Origin: Callaeas wilsoni
Taxonomy: Eukaryota > Chordata > Aves > Passeriformes > Callaeidae
Reading direction: 5' to 3'
Assembly: GCA_013398955.1 (NCBI GenBank)
Contig: VWPU01003994.1
Span: forward strand, 612 to 64,611
Length of the DNA: 64,000 nucleotides
The notes under the pieces were generated by a model. The model did no database searches and was not told where the DNA came from. It was given only the letters and a program-made list of their open reading frames with translations. The position numbers and the translations under genes are program-made. Of the stretch, positions 1 to 12,000 are shown one piece after another (position 1 is the stretch's first letter; every line of letters starts with the position of its first letter).

Positions 1-3000
1 TCCAGGTGGGTGCTGCGGCAGATGACAGCCCCAGGGGAAGATCCAGGTGGGTGCTGTTTCCTACCCCTGCTTTGTTAGTGTGACAGCACCTCTCAGGCTG
101 TCAACACTTTGGATCATGCTCTTCCAGTAGCTGCTGCTTTTGCTGACTTGTTGGATGCACTTGGAAAGTTCCAGGTAGATGTCTGACTTTGTTGCCTATC
201 TTCGAATATCAACAAGCTCTGTCAGGGTAGAGTGACCCAGTAAAAGCCCTGGGCTCAGCAGGCTCAGCACAGAGCAGCCTTAGCAGGGCAAATAAACCAT
301 CTTGCTTTTAGATATAACCACTTACTGGACAGTCTCTGTCGGGTTAAATAGTTCCTTACACATAGGTTGAACCTGTATCACACCCTGTGGTGTTACTGGC
401 ATTTTGTATAATTAAAGAAAACTTAGTGCTACGCAATGAAAGAGCACAGAAAATTCACTTGTTTTGGAGTTTGTTATTTCTGTGCTATAGGTGTATTGAT
501 ATTGGCTCTAGTGGCAGCAAGCAGTACCCTCTCTGCTACAGTCCCTCCCAGGAATCTTGCATGAAGTGTTTCTCAATCATGTACAAGGGTCCTGTGAAAA
601 AACATCCATAAGGAGCTTCTGCATCAGAGAAATGTGGGAGCTGTTCCCTCTTCGCAGCCAGCAAGGCTGAACCACAGAGAAGGAGCATATCTGGGATTAG
701 ATTGCAGGGAGATAAATCCCCTCTCTCACCCCACTTCCTTGGATAAGGATTTTCCAGTGTGGATTGGAAATCAGAGAGTTACACTCTCATTTCTCCTAAA
801 GTTGATGTGAATTAGGTACCTACTTTCCTTGAGCCCTTTGAAATTCCCGTAGAGCAAACACTACCTTCTCTAATGTACTTAGAAGCAATTAAAAGATCAG
901 ACAGCACTGACAAGTGAGTTAATGTGGTCTGCAAAGAAAATGCCTTTAAACTTGCCTGGGTCCCAGAAACCAGCAGGGAAGGCAAATGACAAGGACCCGG
1001 GTAAAGACCTTACTATCAGCTTGGGAGTCCTGGTAATCAGCTTGGGAGCTGATGCCAAGGAGCTGGATAAAGATGCAGTTAAGGTTGCCACAGAGTTCTG
1101 GGATACACTGCAGTTCCCAGCTGTGATAACTGAAGAGTTGGCTGCAGTTCCAAAACACCAGCATGATAGTAAAGTAGGAATGAAAGGACAAATATCTTGG
1201 CCTTTTCATTTTCCAGACATTTATGTTCACTATCTGCATGGAGCCTAAATTATCCTGGCTAAATTCCAAGCCATAATCTCTTTTTTTTCTCCTCATCCTC
1301 GAGCGGGTTAGTAAAGTACAATTAAGCTTTGATATTTTGCATTGCACAAAGGAAAACAGAATAAACATTTCCACTTATTTATGATCCATCTTAGCTTTTG
1401 GAGAGTTTGACAGTTTTACAAGTCCCTGACTGCTTATCTTGGTCAGTGCAAACACCCTGCTTTGAAAGCATCGCCTTGGAGCCTTCAACATGGAGTAGAC
1501 ATCATGTTCCAACTCTCTTTTTAAGTAAAAGGATATAATGTAAATAGAAACAGTTATTAAAAATCCTGTCACAGGTAAAATGCGGTTCTGAACGTCCTCC
1601 AGAAATCAGAGTTCTAGAGTGGCAAATGCATCTTTCACAGGGTGTGTATTAAATGAAATGCCTCATTAGCAGCTGTAAGTCACAGAGAAGTTACATCAAT
1701 TCTTACAGCCCTAGGAAGATGCACAAACCAGCGAGATGCGATGGGAAACTCATCGTTTGATCTCCAAATGGAACCTGAAAAGCCCTTGTCACTTCCACCA
1801 CTGCCAGCACAACCAGGAACGACAGGCTCTAAGTCAGTGCGTAAAGGACCTGCCAGCTCACAGCCCACGGCTCGCGAGCTGGAGGAAAAATGTGTGGCAG
1901 AGTTTGATGTGTGGCTGCCAAGCGTGCACGGGGCCTGTTGACTGCAGTCCTGGAGAGGCTGAGGGGGTGGCAGTTTGGGATTGTCAGTGACGAGAGGAGG
2001 CAGCAGCATCTCCTCATGAGGCACACTTGGCCCTGCTGTGGCACATCAAGCAGGTTTTGAGGTGGGCACCCTGGGCACTTGCTTGTCTGTGGCTGTTGAG
2101 GAGGATTACTGCCATTCAGAGGAAAAAAAGGTCTGCCTGTATAATGACAGAGGTTGGGAAAGAGCAAAATCCTTTGGGGTTTTTTTCTGTTTTGTTACAG
2201 AGTGGTGCAATGTGCAGTCAAAGTGAGGAGTCAGTCCTGCCCTCTGTTCTGCTCTGTCTGCACGAGCGTGGCTCTGTGCTGGCCATGTTGGGAAGTCCTT
2301 TCTTTGCCACAAGCACCACCACACTTGCATCCTGCAGAAAAGGGGACAAGGAGGGTCCTGCAGTAACTAATGCAGGAGTGCTGCAAGCAGCAAGAAAATC
2401 TGTCCAACTGTTCATCTTCCTGCCATGGTCTTGGAAGGCATTCAGACTTGAACACAAATACCTTTAATTAATGAAGTCCTGGTCACCACGTGATTCCTGC
2501 CTGTTGAAACTGGATAACTATTTTGGATGGAGATAGAAGTAATGCATCTACCATTGGTTTTAAAAGTCTGTTAAAGAATTGCTTGGAAACAGACCTACAG
2601 TGAGACACCTCTGTGAAAAGCAATACATTTAGGAAAAGGCTTCACAGTAGGCTGAGCTCCCTGGCCTGGGCAGGCAGCTGCATGTTCCCACAGCTCTCCC
2701 TGCAGGTACCCACCACTGCCCTTGTCCTGCCACTGGAACCTATCAGAACATGTGGTAGCCAATTCAGAAAGCTAAAACTTCATGAATCTCATCTTGCCAA
2801 ACAAAAGTGACTCATTTCCTGCCAGTTTGGCTGGCAGGACCTGCTGGCATAGGCTTGGGGTGTCAGTGAGGAGGAGTAGGAACTCACAGTTGGGGAATGG
2901 AAGAGGTCTCCTGCTTTGGCAGCAACTGAAAGTCACACTGCATCCTGGCAGCAAGCTTCACTGTGCTGATGCTTTCAAAGAGAAATTGATACCCTCCCAT

Positions 3001-5983
3001 TTTATTTAGAGTATTTAAAAATTTAAAGTAGAGTTTGACATTCTTCTTTAGCTGAAATCTATGATCACCTCACAGTAAGGCTGACTGGCCTGTTTGATAT
3101 ACAGCTGTCACTGGTTTTGGTTGCTGCCTCTGCCTTGTTGTTAGGAAAGTGCTGCTTCTTGTGAGGAGAACATCTCAGAGACAATGCCCAAATCTCAGCA
3201 CAGATGTCTTTCCTTTATTGCAAACAATCTGGTTAACCCTGCTGTTCATTCAGGTAGGGATTTAATTCACGCCGTAGCAGCTGGTTCCCAGGTGCCTGCC
3301 GAGTGTGGGTCCTGCAGTCTGCGGGCAGGACAGTGCTCAGATGGGACACAGCTTTTCAGCCGAGTGGCTGCAGGAGAGGTGACAGCCCAGCTGCTGCGGT
3401 GCTGGGCTGCAGGGAGAAGGGTGCAGAGGGGAAGGGGCCGCAGCCGTGGAGGGCAGCGGGGCTGCTGGCACAGCAGGCTGGGGCACAGCCAGGGCTCTGC
3501 TTGCTGCTTGCAGCGGAGCTGGACTGAGCCTTCAGCACAGGATGTACCTGTGCAACACAGTACAGCCAAAGGGTGGCACGGGCTGGGTACTCTGTACTGT
3601 TTCTATAAACATCTGGTGGTAACCTACCACCCGTAGCCCATGGGGAAATAGCTGGCTTGGCATGGGAAAGTTGCTGGCAGCCTCTAATCTAGGAATATTA
3701 AGCTTTGCAGGATTTTATTTTTTTTTTTATCTGCTTAATTATGAAATCAGTTCAGGAGAGGGAGGTGACACATTCAGGTTGCTCTGCTATTTCAGTTGTG
3801 CAGATAGCAGCCAAAAGATGTTAAAAAGTTGTCATCCTCTTGTCTATCCCAGGTTGCTCCAAGCCCTATCCACCCTGGCCTTGGACACTTCCAGGGATGG
3901 GGCAGCCACAGCTTCTTTGGGCAACCTGTGCCAGGCCTCAGCACCCTCACAGGGAAGAATTTCTTCTAATTAATATCTAATCCAAACATGCTCTGTGATT
4001 GTGCAAAGGTTTGTTAAAAGGCCTGAAGATTTACATCAGCAAGTAAAATTCCCCCAACTCCTCTGTCCTTGTTCTATGGAAGAGGCCACCCGTAAGTGTG
4101 ACAATACTGTTGTATTTTTAGTCATATTCATTGGCAGTGTCCTCACTAGGTGCAAAATATTTTTCTGCCTTATTATTCTGTTCTTTTTTGCATCACTGTT
4201 CATGGCTTGGTTTGGTCTAAAAATAGAGTTGTGCTTTTACCGTGTTGGGAACTGGGGAAGCTTCAGCCCCTGCAGAGTCCCTGTGTGAGCTCAGGATTGC
4301 TGTGCACAGGCTCTGGCTGGGTAGGCTGAGGTCTGCATTGAGGAAAGCCACAGTTTCTCCACAGCTGAGATGGCTGAGTGAATCTACTGGGTTTTTTCTA
4401 AATGAAAATCACTTTTTCTTTGTGAAGACTTTTGCTATTAGATTGGTCATCCTCCTGTCTCTTTTCTACAAATAGCTTTTCTTTCCTTTTTTTGCTCTGT
4501 GAGTACAATGCTTGTCTTTTTTTGTCTCCTCTCTTGGTATTCAGTAAATGCTGTGTTGTGGTAAAGATTATGATAAATTATGGCACTAAGTATAGCATTA
4601 AATACAGGCATAGTGTATATAGGCTATTTTAGAAGAAATTAGTTTCTGTTCTGCAGTGTGAAAAAAGAAAAAAGATTTATGTATCTGTTTTGTGGAAAAA
4701 TATCCTGGTCTTCCTGTGGTATCACTTCATTCTCAGATGAAAAAGCCATACAGTTTTGAGCACGGAAGGCTCTGTTAGAATGGTATTGTCCAATTTGGTC
4801 AAGTGATAATGGAAGCAATTAGAAGTTTTAAAGTAGAAAAATAAAGTGATGGGAATTGTGTGATTTTTTTGGTTGGTATCTTCAGTCTAATTGCACTGAT
4901 GGCTTACAGCTGAGAGGTCTGAGCAAAGCAAGCAGTGAATTTGATCAGGTATGCATGTGAAGTGCCTTGGAATCCTAATCTGTGAGTGTGTGTGTAAAGA
5001 AAACAGTTTTAAGGAACAGCTCTGTTCCTCTGGCCTATCATGCTACACTTTAAGGTGCTTTAAAAACATTTCTCTCTACTTGGCATGCTGGATTTTAAGG
5101 TAGCTCAAAAATGTTCCTTTCAAAGAGGTCTTTGCCGTTAGGTTGGTGCCTGGTGTAGCATGAGCTGGGGTGCACACCGACCTACAGAAAGTGTGTATGG
5201 GAATCCTCTCCTCTTCCACAGACCCAGACATTTCTAGTGTTGGCAGAGATGAGAGCCCGAAGGCGTGTACTCATGCTGACCTGCTTGTGTTTTTGGGGAG
5301 CCTGGTGGCGTGTGACTGAGGTTGTATTCTGCTGTGCTCCTGTGGGAATGTTACAGGACTGGCCACAGGCCTTCAGCAGCTGTCACAGAGTGAGCGGTTA
5401 GCTCCTGACATCTGCTGCGCTGCGGCGCCTGCCAAGTTGCGTAGGTAGTTGGCAAGGAAATAAATATTGATAGACCCTAGCAACAGGTACTCCTGAGAAC
5501 TCTTGTTCTGGGAATGCTTAGGCCATGTCCAGTGTTATTAAAGTTGTGAGAGCATTTTCAGTTTATTTATAGGGTTTGTTTGTGTCTTATCACCATCTCT
5601 CAGCACTGGAATGCACGAGCAGGCTTTGCCGTGTGAGGGCACAGATGTGTGTCCCACACCCTGCTCTGGTGACTCTTTTCGTCCTGTAGCAGCTGCCCCC
5701 AGCTCAGGGGTAGCTGATTTACCCCGATGTGTGACATCCCAAGCATGTGCTCATATCTGTTCTCTCCTGTGTTAGCTTATCTGTCCTGTGGTGGAATGAC
5801 TATCGCAGAGCTATGTGCATGGGCGTGCATTGGATACAAGGATTCATTCCTTTTTAGCAATATCCTAACCAAACATTAACATACAAGATTCTCGGAGGAT
5901 GTGCCAGGTGAAATGAGCTTATCCTGTGAAAGCACTGACTCTGGTGAGCGCTGTCCATGAACAATTGTGTGTTCTCATTGCAG
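1..5983. other. Non-coding sequence upstream of, or in the first intron of, the DLC-like gene
   Basis: I see no exon that I can support here. The first recognised exon (5,984) needs two bases before its first full codon from an upstream exon. In DLC1-type transcripts that upstream exon is very short and encodes the initiator methionine. It may lie here unrecognised or beyond the left edge. The stretch has ordinary AT/GC composition and one CR1 fragment (about 3,843-3,990). The open frame at 922-1,248 matches no family I know and lacks support as a gene. Confidence 0.6.
3843..3990 (-). mobile_element. CR1 LINE fragment, minus orientation
   Basis: The text reads as the reverse complement of the well-known CR1 3' region: a block on losing the match 'ccaggttgctccaagccc', then 'acacttccagggatggggca', 'gggcaacctgtgccag' and 'agaatttcttct'. 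It is a 5'-truncated, diverged copy, as is usual in birds. Boundaries are approximate. Confidence 0.8.
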
Positions 5984-6055
5984 AAATTGAAGCCAGAGAA
6001 GCCTGCGACTGGCTGAGAGCTGCTGGATTTCCCCAGTATGCTCAGCTGTTTGAAG
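5984..6055 (+). CDS. DLC-like exon: SAM domain, first part
   Basis: Acceptor TTCTCATTGCAG and donor GAAG|GTATGA bracket the family's signature EIEAREACDWLRAAGFPQ. It enters with two bases of a codon and leaves with one. The preceding exon, probably carrying the initiator Met, was not found. Confidence 0.88.
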
Positions 6056-9000
6056 GTATGATCACAAAGACTTGCCAAGCAGCCGACACTGAATTCGAGT
6101 GGAATTGTTCACATAAATAATGTATTTCAGAACCTGGCACTTTTGATGGAAGCACTTCCAAATTCTGTTACATCTTCGTGCAAACCTGTAGGAAAGTAGT
6201 GACCTGGCGTGTTTTCTTGCAGAAGGGACATCTCAGCAGGGACTCAGCATAATTCTATAAAGGACCAAATCTTCCCTCATTTTCTTTTCCTGTTGTTAGA
6301 CTGTAACTCAGTCAGATTTCTGCTTTTGTTATTTTTAGTTGCTTATAATTTTTTTGGGCTCTTTTTCATGGAGTGATGGAAGTGTTGTTTCCAACCACTG
6401 ATTGCAACCAAAACTCCTCTGAGGCTCTCCAGCCTGTGGTCTGAGTGAGATTGTTTTATTGGTGTTTTGAAAAAGAATGTTGGAAAACTCATCTTGCAAT
6501 CATAAGTGTTTAGAGGAAATACTCAGCAGCAGCCAGCCGGTCAAAAATGCAATTTCAGCATGTTTTCATGTTGTTGAAACTACAAAGAGTGCTTATTTCT
6601 TGGGGGGAGGTATGGATTTGCTGAGAACTTGTATAATTTTTCAGGCCACACTTGTGCATATACCTTAAAACTGTTCTTCTTTAAAATATGGTTTTTGTTA
6701 CAAACGTCGAAAGTAACAAAAACAAATCTATTTTTATGAAAGATTTTATCAAAGAATTACAGTTAAAAGAACAATATTAAGTGCTCTCATTCCTACCTCC
6801 CCTGGTCACTGCAAAATTGAAAATTTGAAGTCAAGCCGTAGAGCTGGATTTGAAAGCTGTATTTCATGAAACCTGGAAATGCTTCCAGTCTGCCTACAGC
6901 AGATTTTATTCTATAAGCTGTTTGTTGGAATGTGCATTGCCATGCTTCTGGAAAATGAATCCTCTGCATTACCTTGCTGTTTGTGCAGTGTCCTGACCTG
7001 GCTAGGACAATTAAGCTTATAAAATAAGCTAGGAAAATACGTGTGGACCTCAGTGGTTCCCTCATCTGCAAGGCTAAATCTCAGGAGCTGAAACATGGAA
7101 CTCTTCAGCTTCCAGCCCAGCATGATGTGTCGGGCTCACGAGAGCTCAGAGAGTGCATCTCATGTGCTGCATTCTGTCCCACCCATGGCAAAGGCTCACG
7201 TAAAATAACCCCAGCTTTCTGCTGTAGGAGGTGCAGAGAACCAAAGCAAATCTAAAGGTTGTTTTGTGTTTCTTGTCTATGGCACTTGGTGACTGCAAGC
7301 TCCTGGAAATGCAGAAGTGCTTGTCCACCTGTAGTAAGAGCAGCAGGCAGATCCCTACATTTATTCTTCCACTTGCTCTAAGGAGCTGATCCTCACTTGC
7401 TGGAAGGATGTTTGCATGAATGTACCACTGTCGAAATAGAATTAGTTTCATTTCACCTGTGATAAATAAGTTGAAAAATTGAAAGTGTTTGCAATTACAG
7501 CTCAGATTCCAGATTCAACTTCTTTGTTCACAGATATGCAGTTTCCCATTGATGTAAAAACTGTAAGGAGAGATCATGAATTTTTAGATGGAGATGCGAT
7601 TGAATCACTGTTCAGGTAAACATTAATCATGAATCATCTTTAATAACCCCAGGCCTCACAGATTTTTGTTTTTTGTCTTTTCATGCCTTTGTTTTTGTCA
7701 GAGACTAACAAAGTCACCAATGCTGTGACTGAAGGAAATCACTTAATCACACAGTTTAGTACCACTGAAGCTGGTTGTTTTAGGAATTAAAAGGTAAAGT
7801 AAGCACATATCTGCACTTCTTCTTCAGCCAAGCTCTCAGGTATGTTACACTGAGCATTAAATACCTTTTTTGTAATGTGAAATGTCTGCAAGCTGATAAA
7901 AAATAACCAGTTCCCTTCAAGCATGGCAGCCTGCTCTCTAGGATCACGTCTAACGGAGTGCAGGAATTTCCTCCAACTTCTGTTCCAACAGATAGACAGA
8001 AAAAAATTATCTGCATGAGATCTGTTCTGTTTTCCTGAATATTTTTTTGGGTGAGAAGCAAAGGTATTGATCTGAAGTTACTGCTTTGCCACAGCTGTTC
8101 AGAGCACACAGGTGAACCTGCGCTGCCAGTGCCAAGTCAAACTCACGGCCCTTTGGAATTTCCCCGTGGAATAGTGCCAGGGTAGCGTGAGGCTTCTGCT
8201 TCACTTGGTACTGCACTCACAGAAGCCTTCTCATTATCAGATTGTTTAGCAGAGTTTCTTTAGCAGAAATTATGATTTCTAACACTTAGGGCACTGGAAA
8301 GTTCCTCTCCTGGCGAAGTGTTCTGGTCCTTTTCTGTCCTGCCAGGTCCCCTGAATTCCAGTTCTGGCTGTACCAGAGCACCAAGAGGAGTTGTTCACAC
8401 ACACATCTCTAAAGCACAGCAGATATTAGAGAACTTTGGGTATATTTTGTTCCTTGGTGTCACTTCTGTCCTGAGTGCTCCTTGGAGACGCTCGGTGTGC
8501 CTCCTGTTGATGCCACTTATTGTTTGACAATTAAGTGATTGACGAGTTTGGGACCTTACTGATTCCACAAGCTTTAATTAAAATTATAGATAATATAGTC
8601 CTTCCAGAGATACAGGTTAATGTCTTGATTTTTAAATTTTTTTTTCAAGAAGCTCACACAGAGTTTAGTTTACTTTCAAAATCTTAATTCAATATTAAGT
8701 TTTTCACAGCCATTAAAGCTAATAATATGATTTCTTAAGTTAAATGATTGATTATGGTTGTCTTCTCTAGTTTTAAGACGGCAGAACTGGAAGTGTGAAC
8801 ATCTTGGTGTTGTTATTGGTGCTGGGTTTGGGGACCAGTGTATGGGAGCCTCTAAAAGAATGTCAGTCTTTGACACCAATAATGAAGACTCCATGGTAGA
8901 AGATCACAACTAGTTTGGTGCATGTTTGTTTTCAAGAAATAAAATAGTTGAAATTTAAAACTCCTGTGTTTTTTCTCATACCATAGAAGGTTGAACACAT

Positions 9001-12000
9001 TGAACAAGTATGCATCAATGAAAGTGGAAATAAGCCGTGATAGGAAACGGGTATGTTTGTAACATGCAGTTCCTGTTCTCATTAAGGATCTGTTTAGCTG
9101 TTATGTCAGACATCTGGGGTTAAAAGTGCATGAAGGATTAGCAATTTCTGAACTTTGCTTTCTATTCTATTCCATCCTGCAAAGCTCTGCTATTTGCATT
9201 TTATGTTGAAAAACATAGGGATGGAGACTGGAACTACATAATGTTTGAAACTTTGCAAGGTAGGTTAGGGCTGGCTTTTGAAACACTTTTAAAACTTGAT
9301 TTGACACGTTACTGTCCAACAGTGCCCCAAAGCCCCATCTCACCATGGCTGTCATTGCTTTCCTAAGTAGTTTCCCACCTTATTTAGTGCTGAAAGTGAC
9401 TTATTTAGTCACTCCTGTTGACTAAACCAAGAAATTAAAAGGGCAATCCAAATGTTCAGCCAGTAGAATCTGGGTAGGTTTTGTGTCTTTGTGCTCTGCC
9501 ACTGCAGCTTAATCAGAGTGGTAGCCACAGCTTGGCTGGGCAGCACCAGCTCTGCAAGGCCTCTGAGGCACCGTGGATTAACTGCAGGACTAGCAAGAAA
9601 ACAATGCCATCTTCTGGAAAAATGTCTGGGTTTTGGAGAGTTCTGCTCTGTCGTTAGGGAAGAATGGGGCGAGAGAGCCCACAGAGGAGAGACTCTGGTC
9701 TCTTGAAGGTGGCTTCCATCTCTCTAATGTTTTGCTGTCCCAGATTTCCCTTGGAATGGGGACAATCCAGCAAAGAGGGCACCTGGGGCAGGTGGCAAGA
9801 GAGGCTGAAGGCTCCAGAAGAGTGCCACAGGTACTGGTGCTGCCACAGTCCCACAGCTAAACAGTTCTTTACCTGAAAATGGATGAGGTTTGGTCATAGA
9901 AGTGTGAGAGTGTTTGATTTGTTTGGCTTTAGGAAAGGCAGTGTAAACCCAATACGATTATCCTTCGAAACCCTTGGATTTGCCACAAAGCAGGACTTTT
10001 CACCCTTAGATCAAATCTGTCACCTTCTCCTGTGGTAAACTTCCCAGATTTGTCAGCATGCTTGGGAGTCATTTGTCAGCATGTTCTTCAACTAACTCAG
10101 GGCAGATGTTCAGTGATTCTTCATTTCCATACGTTGGTCTTGGGGGTTTTGGAAGCTGGCAGAAAATTTAAGTCTCCTTTTTATGTTAAATTGGTTTTTG
10201 TAATTTAAAATTTGCCAGACTTTGCCCTTAAACTGTTTTTGTTTTTTTTCTCCTTCTAAGAGTGATGACTCTGAAGATGATGAACCTTGTGCAATAAGTG
10301 ACAGATGGGCTTATGAGCGGTGCAGTCAGCGCTGGTCTCGCATCGAGAGCCTGGCAGGTTTTCCAGCAGAGGAAGGTGCTGGTGCCTCCACCCCAGGCAG
10401 TCCAATATTGAAGATCATCAACAACGAGGACAGTGTCTTTCTGGATCATGGTGAGAAGCACGATGTGTCCTCAATTCACAGCACCAGCAGTGCTGACAGT
10501 GACATTGTTAACTCCCAAAAACCTTTTGAAGATGTGGAAACCAGCACGAGTTCCTCAAGATGTTCCTCAGTTAAGGTACCTTCGCTGGATTCTGCTTTTA
10601 GTTGTTCTCCTCCTCCCAGTGAATTTTTAAATATCACCAGTGAGGAGAAGCTTTTGGATAAGTCACCATCTAAAAAGAGGAAGAGTCTTCTAAAGAAAAT
10701 GGAGAAGCTGCACTTAAGGAGCTGCAACTTAAGGAGTGGTCAGTCAAAGGCCAAACCCATAATAAGTGAACCTGTTCTTCTGGAAGGACTTAATGAAGAA
10801 AAGATGAAGATGCTGAACTGTGTAAATATTTCTGACCTCTCTGGCATCCGAACAAAGAACAATTCTTCCTTTTCTCCCTGGAGCTGCGATAGCAGCAGTC
10901 AGTCTGCAAACAGCAGCACAGGGAGCACTCCAAGTCCTGGTACAAAACCAGGCAGCCCCTGTGAAGGAAGGGGGATGTATGCAGAGCACATGGGCTCCAG
11001 CAAGCTCTTGCTGGGGAATGATCTCCCTCAGCAAAACCTAAAAAATGACACGGCATTACAAAAGAACCAGATGTTTCAAATACCACAAGGCCATAAACCT
11101 GGCACTTTCCCCACAGTACTTACAGATAGCTCCCTGTCTCCAGCAGACAACTCTTCTGTCAACTGGAGAACTGGGAGTTTCCATGGGTGCAGGAGGAGCC
11201 GGAGCAGAAGCGGTTCCAAGGACCCCAAAGCCCCCAGGAGTCCCCTGTCGGGCAGAGATAACAGGCTGAGTGTGTATGACAACATGCCCAGCATGGACCT
11301 CGACAGTTTGGAGGCAGCACAAGTTGGTGACGACGATGTTTTTTCAGAACTGAACAGTGTCATAGCAGATGTCAATGGTCTCAAAAAGTTGGTTGATCAG
11401 TGGACAGAGAAGTTCTCAGATGATGGGTGTTCTGATTTTGCCTGTGACTCTTTGTATCCACCGTCCCCTAAGGAAAGCTCTCTTGAAACAGAGGGCTCAG
11501 AAGATAAGACAGCAGGGGAGGCTGAGGGAGAGAGCAGCTGTAGCCTGGGCAAGGAGATTGGTTCTGCAGACCTGACATACATCACAGACTCTGAAAAGAC
11601 CAACAGGTCAGCCATCCTTGGGTTTGCCTTCGATTCTGTCCGCTCAAAATATAATTGATTTGCCAGAACAAAGTATTCTAAAGTCTGTCCTAGGTAGCAG
11701 GGTCTGCACTGCTGGTGGCAGGTACCGCTCCCCAGGTACCAACATCTGACCTCTGCTGACAGTAGGACACTCATAAACTGCGTGAGCACTCAGGCATTTG
11801 GAATCGGGGAAACAGTTCGTATTGCCAGAGGCCCTCCTGGATGGGAAGTACCTTGTTTAAGTGCAACTAACTGCAGGTCATTTAGAGTCTTAGGTGCTTC
11901 ACAGATGCAGGTGGAAAACAGGGATGGTGGAAATGGTCCTAAGCTTAAACAGTATTTATCCCGTAGGCATGGGAAGCAACACTGGTCAGTGGAAGAGAGC

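Noticed and set aside
922..1248. Plus-strand open frame of 108 codons, product starting MWSAKKMPLNLPG
   Set aside because: No family recognised. It contains an internal near-duplicate of cagcttgggag and no supporting exon signals. Kept only as unassigned.
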